Positions 35,234-43,130 of a stretch of DNA of 64,000 nt are shown piece after piece. Position numbers and translations under genes: made by a program. Source of the stretch: Streptomyces griseorubiginosus (GTDB lineage Bacteria; Actinomycetota; Actinomycetes; Streptomycetales; Streptomycetaceae); assembly GCF_001514195.1 (NCBI RefSeq), contig NZ_KQ948734.1, positions 712,462 to 776,461 on the forward strand, given 5' to 3'. Numbering within the stretch: the first letter of the stretch is position 1; the number at the start of each line of letters is the position of its first letter. The notes under the pieces are model-generated. The model saw only the letters and a program-made list of their open reading frames with translations. It searched no databases and had not been told where the DNA came from.

Positions 35234-36325
35234 GTGTCCGCAGTCTCCGACCGCCTGCCCACCTTCCCCTGGGACAAGCTGGAGCCGTACAAGAAGAAGG
35301 CTCTCGAGCACCCCGGCGGCATCGTCGACCTCTCCGTCGGCACCCCCGTCGACCCGGTCCCCGACCTGATCCAGAAGGCCCTGATCGACGCGGCTGACTC
35401 CCCGGGCTATCCGACGGTCTGGGGCACCCCGGCGCTGCGCGACGCGATCACCGGCTGGGTCGAGCGACGCCTGGGCGCCCGCGGGGTCACCCACCGGCAC
35501 GTGCTGCCCATCGTCGGCTCCAAGGAACTCGTCGCCTGGCTCCCCACCCAGCTGGGCCTGGGCCCCGGCGACCGGGTCGCCTACCCGCGTCTCGCGTACC
35601 CGACGTACGAGGTCGGCGCGCGCCTGGCCCGGGCCGACTACGAGGTCTACGACGACCCCACCGAGCTGGACCCGGCGGGCCTGAAGTTCCTGTGGCTCAA
35701 CTCCCCGTCCAACCCGACCGGCAAGGTGCTCTCCAAGGACGAGCTGACGAGGATCGTCGCCTGGGCCCGGTCCCACGGCATCCTGCTCTTCTCCGACGAG
35801 TGCTACCTGGAGCTCGGCTGGGAGGCCGACCCCGTCTCGGTGCTCCACCCGGACGTGAACGGCGGCTCGTACGACGGCATCGTGGCCGTCCACTCGCTCT
35901 CCAAGCGGTCCAACCTCGCGGGCTACCGCGCGGCCTTCCTGGCGGGCGACCCGGCGGTCCTGGCACCCCTCCTGGAGATCCGCAAGCACGGCGGCATGAT
36001 GACGTCGGCGCCGACGCAGGCGGCGGTGGTGGCGGCCCTCGGCGACGACACGCACGTGCGTGAGCAGCGCGAACGCTACGCGGCCCGCAGGGCGCTGCTG
36101 CGCGAGGCCCTCCTGGACCACGGCTTCCGCATCGAGCACAGCGAGGCCAGCCTCTACCTGTGGGCCACCCGGGACGAGTCCTGCTGGTCCACCGTCGACC
36201 ACCTGGCCGACCGGGGCATCCTGGTGGCGCCGGGCGACTTCTACGGCGAGGCCGGCGAGAAGTTCGTCCGCGTGGCCCTGACGGCGACGGACGAGCGGGT
36301 CCGGGCGGCCGTGGAACGTCTGTGA
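35234..36325 (+). CDS. dapC: N-succinyldiaminopimelate aminotransferase DapC
   Basis: I place the start at the GTG at 35234 (363 residues, MSAVSDRLPTFPWDKL); in-frame GTG 35219 and TTG 35201 lie upstream, the latter inside the terminator tail. This fold-type I PLP enzyme has SLSKRSNLAGYRAAF with the PLP lysine at about Lys224, SPSNPTGKVLS, and FSDECYLELGWE. It transfers an amino group from glutamate to N-succinyl-2-amino-6-oxopimelate in lysine/diaminopimelate synthesis. dapE, the next-step enzyme, lies 2 kb downstream. The same enzyme type may also act on prephenate. Confidence 0.92.
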   Translation: MSAVSDRLPTFPWDKLEPYKKKALEHPGGIVDLSVGTPVDPVPDLIQKALIDAADSPGYPTVWGTPALRDAITGWVERRLGARGVTHRHVLPIVGSKELVAWLPTQLGLGPGDRVAYPRLAYPTYEVGARLARADYEVYDDPTELDPAGLKFLWLNSPSNPTGKVLSKDELTRIVAWARSHGILLFSDECYLELGWEADPVSVLHPDVNGGSYDGIVAVHSLSKRSNLAGYRAAFLAGDPAVLAPLLEIRKHGGMMTSAPTQAAVVAALGDDTHVREQRERYAARRALLREALLDHGFRIEHSEASLYLWATRDESCWSTVDHLADRGILVAPGDFYGEAGEKFVRVALTATDERVRAAVERL

Positions 36326-36408
36326 CCGCTTCTGCCGTACGGCGGTGACTGTTTCCGCCGTACGTCTGTGACCGCTTCTGCCGCACGGCGGTGACTGTTT
36401 CTGCCGTA
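36317..36408 (+). repeat. 46-bp tandem duplication at the dapC 3' end
   Basis: Two copies of a 46-base unit lie head to tail (36317-36362, 36363-36408), beginning CGTCTGTGACCGCTTCTGCC, with about two mismatches. The first copy includes the dapC stop codon. Each copy has the self-complementary CCGTACGG or a variant of it. Confidence 0.8.
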
Positions 36409-36413
36409 CGGCG

Positions 36414-36443
36414 AAGGGGCCCGGAGAGATCTCCGGGCCCCTT
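36414..36443. terminator. Bidirectional terminator after dapC
   Basis: AAGGGGCCCGGAGA and TCTCCGGGCCCCTT form a near-continuous palindrome (36414-36427 and 36430-36443). It serves the converging dapC and secreted-protein genes. Confidence 0.8.
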
Positions 36444-36461
36444 GCTCGTGTGCGCGGGGTA

Positions 36462-36917
36462 CTAGCCGAGCGGGAGGCTCTTGACCGGCAGGGTGTCCGC
36501 CGACGGCAGGCCGCCGCCCTTGGTGAGGGAGTCGGTCGGCAGGCCGCCCTTCGTGGCCGTGGACGTCGTGTCCCCGAGGAGGCCCCCGGCGGAACCGGCG
36601 GCCTCGCCCGCCGTCTTCTGCGCGGCCGGAGCCGCCTTCTTCACGGCCTTGCCGCCGGTCTTGCCCGCGGTCGGCACGGCCTTCTCGACCGCCTTGCCAC
36701 CGGCCTTGCCCGCGGTCCCGGCCAGGTTCTGCGCCGCACCGTCCACCGTGTTGCCGACGTGCGCCCCGTCCAGAGCGGTCAGGCCACCGAGGTTCGGGGT
36801 GGCCGGCAGCTGCGCGGGGGCCGCACTGGCGGCGCCGGCCGCACCGACCCCGGCTGCCGCTCCCGCAGCGACGAGCAGCGCGGCACGGGCGATCCTGCGG
36901 GTCAGGGGGAGGGACAT
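36462..36917 (-). CDS. Ala/Gly/Lys-rich small secreted protein
   Basis: From the ATG at 36917 (AAGGAG six bases upstream) the protein has 151 residues. A signal peptide (SLPLTRRIARAALLVAAGAA..GAASAAP, cleavage probably after ASA at about residue 30) precedes a mature part of simple composition: TPNLGGLTALDGAHVGNTVDGAAQNLAG, then repeated GKAGGKAVEKAVPTAGKTGGKAVKKA, then PTDSL/LPSADTLP. No enzyme motif is visible. Databases often label relatives as ATP-binding, which the sequence does not support. A surface or wall-associated role is a guess. Confidence 0.85.
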   Translation of the reverse strand: MSLPLTRRIARAALLVAAGAAAGVGAAGAASAAPAQLPATPNLGGLTALDGAHVGNTVDGAAQNLAGTAGKAGGKAVEKAVPTAGKTGGKAVKKAAPAAQKTAGEAAGSAGGLLGDTTSTATKGGLPTDSLTKGGGLPSADTLPVKSLPLG

Positions 36918-36957
36918 GTTGCTCCTTCGACGAGGAAACGTTGCTAGGACGCCGTGA

Positions 36958-37020
36958 CTACCGCTCGAAGCCGACGAAGGTTGCGGAGGCCCAACGTAAA
37001 GAGTTGGCAATGCGTCGCAT
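36958..37020 (-). CDS. Candidate 20-codon leader ORF
   Basis: ATG at 37020 is preceded by a near-ideal GGAGG (37026-37030) with five-base spacing. The frame encodes 20 residues, begins MRRIANSLRW, ends GFER, and stops with TAG 40 bases upstream of the secreted-protein gene. A -10-like TAGCTT (37053-37048) sits the right distance upstream. It could be a regulatory leader peptide or a small protein. I know no homologue. Confidence 0.45.
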   Translation of the reverse strand: MRRIANSLRWASATFVGFER

Positions 37021-37190
37021 TATCACCTCCGGATAAAAACGGGCAAAAAGCTACCGGTCTGAAAGTCCGTCGAATCCTTGGAGCCCTTTGTTCTCAAGGG
37101 TTCTGGCGGATACGGGGGTGACGCGGCGAAAACCTGCGCACACCCGCTCCCGCCGCGGCCGGACGTGACCCTCCCAGGTGATCTTCCGAA

Positions 37191-38186
37191 CTACCGTGCC
37201 GTGAGGATCCGCACCGACGCCGTGGAGCTCTCGCCGCCCGCCGGACGCCACTGGCTGTCCGTGCTGCCCGCGGTCCACTGCCGCCCGGCGTACGAGACCC
37301 GCTCGATGCGCAGCGCGGAGGAGTTGGCGACGGCCCAGTGCGCGAGCTGCCAGCCGCGTTCCGTGAGACTGCGGCCGGCGCCCCGGCGCGTGTCCTTGCG
37401 CACCGGAAGGGTCACGGTCCGCCCGTCACCGGGGGCGGACAGCGTGCGCGGCGACGCCTTGCCGCCCACCTCCGCCGCGGTCGTGTCCAACACGTCCCGC
37501 CCGAAGTCCCGTACGAGGGCCGAGCGCACCGCGTCCGGGCCCGTGGCGGCCTGCTGAGTCGTGGCGCCCGCCGAGCCGGTGGCGGCCGCCTGTGCGGGGT
37601 CCTGGCGGCCGTCACAGGTCAGGGTGGCCGCCGAGGTGCCGGTGAGGGCGGCGGCGAGCACGGTGGCGTCCGGCTCGTGCTTGGCGTACGCCTCCGGATA
37701 GCCGCTGCGCTGCACCCGCTGCGCTGCGACGGTCAGCGGCAGCTTCTGGTAGTCCGCCACCTTGACCAGGTGCTTGTAGAACTCGCCCGCCGCGTAGGTC
37801 GGGTCGAGGATCTCCTGCGGGGTGCCCCAGCCCTGCGAGGGACGCTGCTGGAACAGGCCCAGCGAGTCGCGGTCGCCGTGCGAGATGTTGCGCAGCCCCG
37901 ACTCCTGGAGCGCGGTGGCCAGCGCGATGGCCACGGCCCGCTCGGGCAGCCCGCGCCCGGTGCCGACGGCGGTGATCGTCGCCGCGTTCACCGCCTGCTC
38001 GGGCGTGAACTCGTACGACGGTCCGCCCGCCTCGCCGGAGACGACCTTGCATCCCGGACCGCCCGAACCTCCGGTGACGTACTGCACCACGAGGTAACCG
38101 GCGACCGCGCACAGGATCACGAGGGCCGCCGCGAAACGCAGGAGGCGGCCACGGCGCTTGCGGGTAGGGGGCAACGGCTCTGGCAT
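37191..38186 (-). CDS. Lysozyme/transglycosylase-like membrane-anchored protein
   Basis: From the ATG at 38186 the protein has 331 residues; longer in-frame starts to 38282 overlap the dapE promoter. One N-terminal membrane helix (LLRFAAALVILCAVAGYLVVQYV) anchors an extracytoplasmic domain. ALATALQESGLRNISHGDRDSLGLFQQRPSQGWGTPQEI has the lysozyme-like fold's catalytic-Glu position (QESGL), and the RVQRSGYPEAYAKHEP segment is common in actinobacterial peptidoglycan hydrolases. The C-terminal part is rich in Ala/Thr with a degraded repeat. Relatives are sometimes misnamed heavy metal transporters. Glycan-strand cleavage is inferred from the fold. Confidence 0.8.
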   Translation of the reverse strand: MPEPLPPTRKRRGRLLRFAAALVILCAVAGYLVVQYVTGGSGGPGCKVVSGEAGGPSYEFTPEQAVNAATITAVGTGRGLPERAVAIALATALQESGLRNISHGDRDSLGLFQQRPSQGWGTPQEILDPTYAAGEFYKHLVKVADYQKLPLTVAAQRVQRSGYPEAYAKHEPDATVLAAALTGTSAATLTCDGRQDPAQAAATGSAGATTQQAATGPDAVRSALVRDFGRDVLDTTAAEVGGKASPRTLSAPGDGRTVTLPVRKDTRRGAGRSLTERGWQLAHWAVANSSALRIERVSYAGRQWTAGSTDSQWRPAGGESSTASVRILTAR

Positions 38187-38258
38187 CCGCACAAGATACT
38201 GGAGAGTACTGAGGAGCCAGAGCCCGATGGGGACAGAGGGGCGGGCAGCGGGGGGCGC

Positions 38259-38271
38259 TAGGGTCGACAGC
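38259..38271 (+). promoter_or_regulatory. Probable leaderless promoter of dapE
   Basis: TAGGGT (38259-38264) fits TANNNT and ends seven bases before the dapE ATG, so transcription should start at or next to the start codon. No ribosome binding site is visible. Confidence 0.4.
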
Positions 38272-39351
38272 ATGGCCGACACCCCTCTTGACCTTTCCCT
38301 CGACGCGGCTCAGCTCACCGCGCAGCTCGTCGACTTCCCCTCCGAGAGCGGCACCGAGAAGCCCCTGGCGGACGCGATCGAGACCGCCCTGCGCGCCCTG
38401 CCGCACCTCACGGTCGACCGGCACGGCAACAACGTCGTCGCCCGCACGCACCTCGGCCGCCCGGAACGCGTCATCCTCGCCGGCCACATCGACACCGTGC
38501 CCATCGCCGGAAACGTCCCCTCCCGGCTCGACGACGAGGGGTACCTCTGGGGCTGCGGCACCTGCGACATGAAGTCCGGTGTCGCGGTCCAGCTGCGCAT
38601 CGCGGCGACCGTCCCCGAGCCCAACCGCGACCTCACGTTCATCTTCTACGACAACGAAGAGGTCGCGGCCCACCTCAACGGCCTGGGACACGTGGCCGAG
38701 GCCCACCCGGAGTGGCTGGAGGGCGACTTCGCGGTCCTGCTGGAGCCCACGGACAACCAGGTCGAGGGCGGCTGCCAGGGAACCCTGCGGGTGCTGCTGA
38801 CGTTCAAGGGAGAGCGTGCGCACTCCGCGCGCGCGTGGATGGGGTCCAACGCGATCCACAAGGCCGCCCCGGCCCTCGCCAAGCTGGCCGCGTACGAGCC
38901 GCGCAAGCCGGTCGTCGACGGCCTCCAGTACCACGAGGGCCTCAACGCGGTCGGTGTGACGGGCGGCGTGGCCACCAACGTCATCCCCGACTCCTGCGTC
39001 CTGACGGTCAACTTCCGTTACGCGCCCGACCGCAGCGAGGCCGAGGCGGAGGCCTTCGTGCGGGACTTCTTCGCGGACTGCGGCGTCGACGAGTTCACCG
39101 TCGACGACCACACCGGCGGCGCCCGCCCCGGCCTCACCCACCCCGTCGCGCAGGCCTTCATGGCCGCGGTCGGCGGCGTCGCCCGCCCCAAGTTCGGCTG
39201 GACCGACGTCTCCCGCTTCAGCGCGCTCGGCGTGCCCGCGGTGAACTACAGCCCCGGTGAGCCGCTGCTCGCGCACAAGGTGGACGAGCGGGTGAAGGTC
39301 TCGCTGATCCCGGAGGCGGAGCAGAAGCTGAGGGCCTGGCTGACGGCGTGA
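38272..39351 (+). CDS. dapE: Succinyl-diaminopimelate desuccinylase DapE
   Basis: From the ATG at 38272 this M20-family zinc hydrolase has 359 residues; upstream in-frame starts overlap the divergent gene. Metal-site motifs are LAGHIDTVP (His72, Asp74), CGTCDMKSG, and YDNEEVAAHLNGLGH (catalytic and bridging Glu). VEGGCQGTLRV and AHSARAWMGSNAIHK mark the dimerisation domain. It removes succinate from N-succinyl-LL-diaminopimelate, giving LL-DAP for the wall and lysine, one step after DapC. Confidence 0.94.
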   Translation: MADTPLDLSLDAAQLTAQLVDFPSESGTEKPLADAIETALRALPHLTVDRHGNNVVARTHLGRPERVILAGHIDTVPIAGNVPSRLDDEGYLWGCGTCDMKSGVAVQLRIAATVPEPNRDLTFIFYDNEEVAAHLNGLGHVAEAHPEWLEGDFAVLLEPTDNQVEGGCQGTLRVLLTFKGERAHSARAWMGSNAIHKAAPALAKLAAYEPRKPVVDGLQYHEGLNAVGVTGGVATNVIPDSCVLTVNFRYAPDRSEAEAEAFVRDFFADCGVDEFTVDDHTGGARPGLTHPVAQAFMAAVGGVARPKFGWTDVSRFSALGVPAVNYSPGEPLLAHKVDERVKVSLIPEAEQKLRAWLTA

Positions 39352-39448
39352 GGTGAGCCGGCGCGGTGCGGCGTGGCTGACGGGCCGAGGTCGGTCGGCG
39401 CGGTGGCGCTTCGTGCCGGACACGCGGACGTCCCCCCTCCGTAACCCG

Positions 39449-39460
39449 CGTAGATCTACG
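39449..39460. promoter_or_regulatory. 12-bp palindrome before the LOG-like gene
   Basis: CGTAGATCTACG is a perfect palindrome 38 bases upstream of the LOG-like ATG, overlapping possible -10 sequences (TACGCT, 39457-39462). It may be an operator. Confidence 0.4.
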
Positions 39461-39497
39461 CTGAGATGGAAAGACCAGGCAAGCGGAGGGAGCGCAC

Positions 39498-40256
39498 ATG
39501 GCTACCGGGAACCCCGAGGGCAAGAAGCAGCCGCCGGAGGAGCAGCGCCTGGGACCGGTCCTCCGCAGGCGGGACCAGGTCACGGCGAGCACGACCGACC
39601 AGCGTCTGCTGGACGCGGGCGGCCCCTCGGACTGGGTCCACACCGACCCCTGGCGCGTGCTTCGCATCCAGTCGGAGTTCATCGAGGGCTTCGGCACCCT
39701 CGCCGAACTCCCGCCCGCGATCAGCGTGTTCGGCTCCGCCCGGACACCGGCCGACTCCCCGGAGTACGAGGCGGGTGTGCGGCTCGGGCGAGGCCTGGTG
39801 GAGGCCGGTTTCGCCGTCATCACCGGCGGCGGCCCCGGCGCCATGGAGGCGGCCAACAAGGGCGCCTGCGAGGCCAAGGGCACCTCGGTGGGCCTCGGCA
39901 TCGAGCTGCCCTTCGAGCAGGGGCTCAACCCCTACGTCGACATCGGCCTCAACTTCCGCTACTTCTTCGTCCGCAAGATGATGTTCGTGAAGTACGCGCA
40001 GGGCTTCGTCGTCCTCCCGGGCGGCCTCGGCACCCTCGACGAGCTCTTCGAGGCCCTGACCCTGGTCCAGACCCAGAAGGTCACCCGCTTCCCGATCGTG
40101 CTGTTCGGCAGCGCGTACTGGGGCGGCCTGGTCGACTGGCTCAAGAACACCCTGGTCGCCCAGGGCAAGGCCTCGGAGAAGGACCTGCTCCTGTTCCACG
40201 TGACGGACGACGTGGACGAGGCGGTGGCGCTGGTGTCCAAGGAGGCGGGACGCTAG
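39498..40256 (+). CDS. LOG-family (TIGR00730) nucleotide 5'-monophosphate phosphoribohydrolase-like protein
   Basis: The 252-residue protein has a charged N-terminal extension of about 70 residues, then the Rossmann-like LOG domain: ISVFGSARTP, VITGGGPGAMEAANKGA, RYFFVRKMMFVKYAQGFVVLPGGLGTLDELFEALT. PGGLGTLDE is the signature. Family members cleave ribose 5-phosphate from nucleotide monophosphates, including cytokinin precursors; the true substrate here is unknown. M. tuberculosis Rv1205 is syntenic. GGAGGGAG supports the ATG. Confidence 0.92.
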   Translation: MATGNPEGKKQPPEEQRLGPVLRRRDQVTASTTDQRLLDAGGPSDWVHTDPWRVLRIQSEFIEGFGTLAELPPAISVFGSARTPADSPEYEAGVRLGRGLVEAGFAVITGGGPGAMEAANKGACEAKGTSVGLGIELPFEQGLNPYVDIGLNFRYFFVRKMMFVKYAQGFVVLPGGLGTLDELFEALTLVQTQKVTRFPIVLFGSAYWGGLVDWLKNTLVAQGKASEKDLLLFHVTDDVDEAVALVSKEAGR

Positions 40257-40298
40257 CGCTGGGCTTGAACCGGGGTCCCTGAAGGGGCCTCGTCCTCG

Positions 40299-40341
40299 AA
40301 CGCCGGAGGGGACGCATGCGGCATGTCAGCCCTCCGGCGTT
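40299..40341. terminator. Bidirectional terminator made from a dispersed repeat
   Basis: AACGCCGGAGGG (40299-40310) pairs with CCCTCCGGCGTT (40330-40341) around a 19-base loop. With the preceding GGCCTCGTCCTCG it belongs to another intergenic repeat family common in Streptomyces. It overlaps the stop codon of the convergent folP gene. Confidence 0.75.
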
Positions 40342-41200
40342 ACGCCAGCCCCCGACGCGCGACCGCCGGTGGCCGGTGCCCCGCGATCGACGCCACCATG
40401 TCCAGCACCTGCCGGGTCTCCGCCACCTCGTGCACCCGGTACACCTGCGCCCCCAGCCAGGCCGACACCGCCGTCGTCGCCAGCGTCCCGACCACCCGCT
40501 CCTTCACCGGCTTGTCCAGCGTCTCGCCGACGAAGTCCTTGTTGGACAGCGACACCAGCACCGGCCACCCGGTGGAGACCATCTCCCCGAGCCGCCGCGT
40601 CGCCTCCAGGCTGTGCCGCGTGTTCTTCCCGAAGTCGTGCCCGGGATCGATCAGCACCGACTCCCGGGGCACCCCGAGCGAGACCGCCCGCTCGGCGAGT
40701 CCCACGGTGACCCGCAGGATGTCGGCCATGACGTCGTCGTACGTCACCCGGTGCGGCCGGGTACGCGGCTCCGCGCCCCCCGCATGCGTGCACACCAGCC
40801 CCGCCCCGTACCGCGCCGCGACATCCGCGAGCCCCGGATCGACCCCGCCCCACGCGTCGTTCAGGAGATCCGCCCCCGCCTCGCACACCGCCTCGCCGAC
40901 GGACGCCCGCCAGGTGTCGACGCTGATGATCACGTCGGGGAACCGCCGCCGCACCTCCGCCACGAACCCCACGGTCCGTCGCGCCTCCTCCTCGGCGGAC
41001 ACCTCTTCGCCGGGCCCGGCCTTGACCCCGCCGATGTCGATGATGGCGGCGCCCTCGGCCACCGCCTGCTCCACGCGCGCGAGGGCGGGCTCGTCGAGGA
41101 ACGTGGCCCCCTGGTCGTAGAAGGAGTCGGGGGTCCGGTTCACGATCGCCATGATCACCGGCTCGTGCGCTTCGAAGGAGCGCCTGCCCAGCCTGAGCAT
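40340..41200 (-). CDS. folP: Dihydropteroate synthase homologue (FolP2-like)
   Basis: The ATG at 41200 gives 286 residues; a GTG at 41215 is in frame. The DHPS motifs are MAIVNRTPDSFYDQGATF, AIIDIGGVKAGPG, SVDTWRASV, LLNDAWGG, LIDPGHDFGKNTRHS, LVSLSNKDFVGETL and the closing YRVHEV. DHPS joins p-aminobenzoate to the pterin diphosphate. Synteny beside LOG, DivIVA-like and tag genes equals M. tuberculosis folP2 (Rv1207), a paralogue reported to lack DHPS activity. Motif changes such as GGVKAGPG (for GGxSTRPG) support a diverged function. Confidence 0.85.
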   Translation of the reverse strand: MLRLGRRSFEAHEPVIMAIVNRTPDSFYDQGATFLDEPALARVEQAVAEGAAIIDIGGVKAGPGEEVSAEEEARRTVGFVAEVRRRFPDVIISVDTWRASVGEAVCEAGADLLNDAWGGVDPGLADVAARYGAGLVCTHAGGAEPRTRPHRVTYDDVMADILRVTVGLAERAVSLGVPRESVLIDPGHDFGKNTRHSLEATRRLGEMVSTGWPVLVSLSNKDFVGETLDKPVKERVVGTLATTAVSAWLGAQVYRVHEVAETRQVLDMVASIAGHRPPAVARRGLA

Positions 41201-41368
41201 CCCCTGTGACCTCACTTCCCACGTCTGTGTCCTCGGCTTCAGCCGCCTGTGTCTTCGGCTTCCGCGGCCGCCTGCGACCCTAACTGTCAGACTCGCATGG
41301 CACGATCGGACCCTGACACATTCGACGCCGGCGGCCGGCCGCCGGCAGGGACCATGGGGACCTCAGCG

Positions 41369-41728
41369 ATGGTTATGTTCTTGTTCCTGGTCATCGCGCT
41401 CGCGGTCGTCGTCGCCGCGGTGACGCTCGCCGTGGTGGGCGGCGGCGAGAGCGACGGTCCGCTGCCCGACGTCGCCCCCGAGCGGCTCCAGGACCCCCTG
41501 CCGCCCGACCGCCCGGTGGACCGCGCCGACATCGACAGCCTGCGCTTCCCGCTCGCCGCCCGCGGCTACCGCATGGCCGACGTCGACGACGCCCTCAGCC
41601 GGCTCGGCGCCGAACTCGCCGAGCGGGACGCCCGGATCGCCGACCTGGAGTCCGCGCTGGCCGGCGCCCAGGCCACCGCCCACGTGAGCATGGAGAAGCC
41701 GGACCACGGCCACGAGGAGCAGCGGTGA
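41369..41728 (+). CDS. DivIVA-domain membrane protein
   Basis: From the ATG at 41369 the protein has 119 residues: one N-terminal helix (MFLFLVIALAVVVAAVTLAVVGG), a Pro-rich linker, then IDSLRFPLAARGYRMADVDDALSRLGAELAERDARIADLE, the DivIVA-type N-terminal motif followed by a short coiled coil. In-frame ATGs at 41297 and 41354 are possible but the upstream codons lack GC bias. Proteins of this type bind curved membrane or the polar growth machinery. Its stop overlaps the tag start (GTGA). Syntenic with Rv1209. Confidence 0.8.
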   Translation: MVMFLFLVIALAVVVAAVTLAVVGGGESDGPLPDVAPERLQDPLPPDRPVDRADIDSLRFPLAARGYRMADVDDALSRLGAELAERDARIADLESALAGAQATAHVSMEKPDHGHEEQR

Positions 41729-42300
41729 CCGGCGCCGCCCTCGCCGGCCCGGACGGCGCGCTGCGCTGCCCCTGGGCGCTGTCCACCCCGGACTACGTGG
41801 CGTACCACGACGAGGAGTGGGGCCGCCCCGTCCACGGCGACGACGCCCTGTACGAACGCCTCAGCCTGGAGGCCTTCCAGTCCGGCCTGTCCTGGATCAC
41901 GATCCTGCGCCGCCGCGAGACCTTCCGGGCGGCCTTCGCGGGCTTCGAGATCGCCAAGGTTGCGACCTTCGACGAGTCCGACCGCGAGCGCCTGCTCCTG
42001 GACCCCGGGATCATCCGCAACCGCGCGAAGGTCGACGCGACGCTGGCCAACGCGCGCGTGCTGGCGGAATGGACCCCGGGGGAGCTGGACGAGCTGATCT
42101 GGTCCCACGCGCCGGCCCCGCGCCCGGCCCCGAAGACGCTCGGTGACGTCCCGGCCGTCACCCCGGAGTCCACGGCCCTGTCGAAGGCCCTGAAGAAGCG
42201 CGGCCTGCGCTTCGTGGGCCCCACGACGGCGTACGCCCTGATGCAGGCCTGCGGACTGGTGGACGACCACCTGGAGACGTGCGTCGCGCGAACGGGCTGA
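41725..42300 (+). CDS. tag: DNA-3-methyladenine glycosylase I
   Basis: The 191-residue protein has the Tag signature CPWALSTPDYVAYHDEEWGRPVHGDDALYERLSLEAFQSGLSWITILRRRETFRAAFAGF. A Cys near residue 16 and His/Cys residues near the C-terminus (DDHLETC) fit the family's zinc site. It excises 3-methyladenine from alkylated DNA. It is translationally coupled to the DivIVA-domain gene by a 4-base overlap. Length is typical. Confidence 0.94.
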   Translation: MTGAALAGPDGALRCPWALSTPDYVAYHDEEWGRPVHGDDALYERLSLEAFQSGLSWITILRRRETFRAAFAGFEIAKVATFDESDRERLLLDPGIIRNRAKVDATLANARVLAEWTPGELDELIWSHAPAPRPAPKTLGDVPAVTPESTALSKALKKRGLRFVGPTTAYALMQACGLVDDHLETCVARTG

Positions 42301-42338
42301 GCCCCGGCGGCCCGGGTGCGGGCCGAGGACTCGGATGC

Positions 42339-43130
42339 CTAGCGGCCCAGGTACTCGGGCGCCTGCTTGTTCACGAACGCCCGTACGGCGATCGCGTGGT
42401 CCTCGGAGGCCCCGGCCCGGGTCTGGAGCTCGTCCTCCTTGTCCAGGGTCTCCGACAGGCTGTGGGTGGCCCCGTAGGCCAGCGACTCCTTGATCGCCCC
42501 GTACGCCACCGTCGGCCCCGAGGCCAGCGCCCGCGCCACCTTCTCCGCCTCCGCGGGCAGATCGGTGGACGGCACCAGACGGTTCACGATCCCGAGGTCG
42601 TGCGCGTCCCGGGCCGACATGGTCCGCGGGAAGAGCAGCAGGTCGGCGGCCCGGCCCGGACCCACCACGCGCGGCAGCGTCCACGAGATGCCCGAGTCCG
42701 CGGTCAGCGCCACGCCCGCGAACGACGTGTTGAAGGCCGCGGTGTCCGCCGCCACCCGGTAGTCGGCCGCGAGCGCGATCCCGAAGCCGGCGCCCGCCGC
42801 GACCCCGTTCACCCCGGCCACCACCGGCTTGGGCATCTCGGTCAGGGCGCGCACCACCGGGTTGTAGTGCTCCTTGACCGTGCTCATGACCTCCGTCGAG
42901 CCGTCGGCCAGCAGCCCGATGTGCTCCTTGAGGTCCTGGCCCACGCAGAAGGCCCGCTCCCCGGCCGCGGTCAGCAGCACGGCCCGTACGGCGTCGTCCT
43001 GCGCCGCCGACTCGACCGCCTCCCGCAGAGCGACCTTCGTGGCGATGTTCAGCGCGTTCATCGCCTCGGGGCGGTTCAGCGTGATCGTCGCGAGTCCGTC
43101 GCTCACCTCGTAGAGCACGGTGTCGGTCAT
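42339..43130 (-). CDS. Enoyl-CoA hydratase/isomerase family protein
   Basis: From the ATG at 43130 (GGAGGGG upstream) the protein has 263 residues. The crotonase fold is shown by GLATITLNRPEAMNALN, AFCVGQDLKEH and GVNGVAAGAGFGIALAADYRVA (oxyanion hole), and ALTADSGISWTLPRVVG. It resembles PaaG/PaaB-type isomerases and hydratases; Asp rather than Glu occurs in the catalytic loop (TADSG), which fits isomerase-type members. Substrate unknown. It faces away from DUF3117. Confidence 0.9.
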   Translation of the reverse strand: MTDTVLYEVSDGLATITLNRPEAMNALNIATKVALREAVESAAQDDAVRAVLLTAAGERAFCVGQDLKEHIGLLADGSTEVMSTVKEHYNPVVRALTEMPKPVVAGVNGVAAGAGFGIALAADYRVAADTAAFNTSFAGVALTADSGISWTLPRVVGPGRAADLLLFPRTMSARDAHDLGIVNRLVPSTDLPAEAEKVARALASGPTVAYGAIKESLAYGATHSLSETLDKEDELQTRAGASEDHAIAVRAFVNKQAPEYLGR

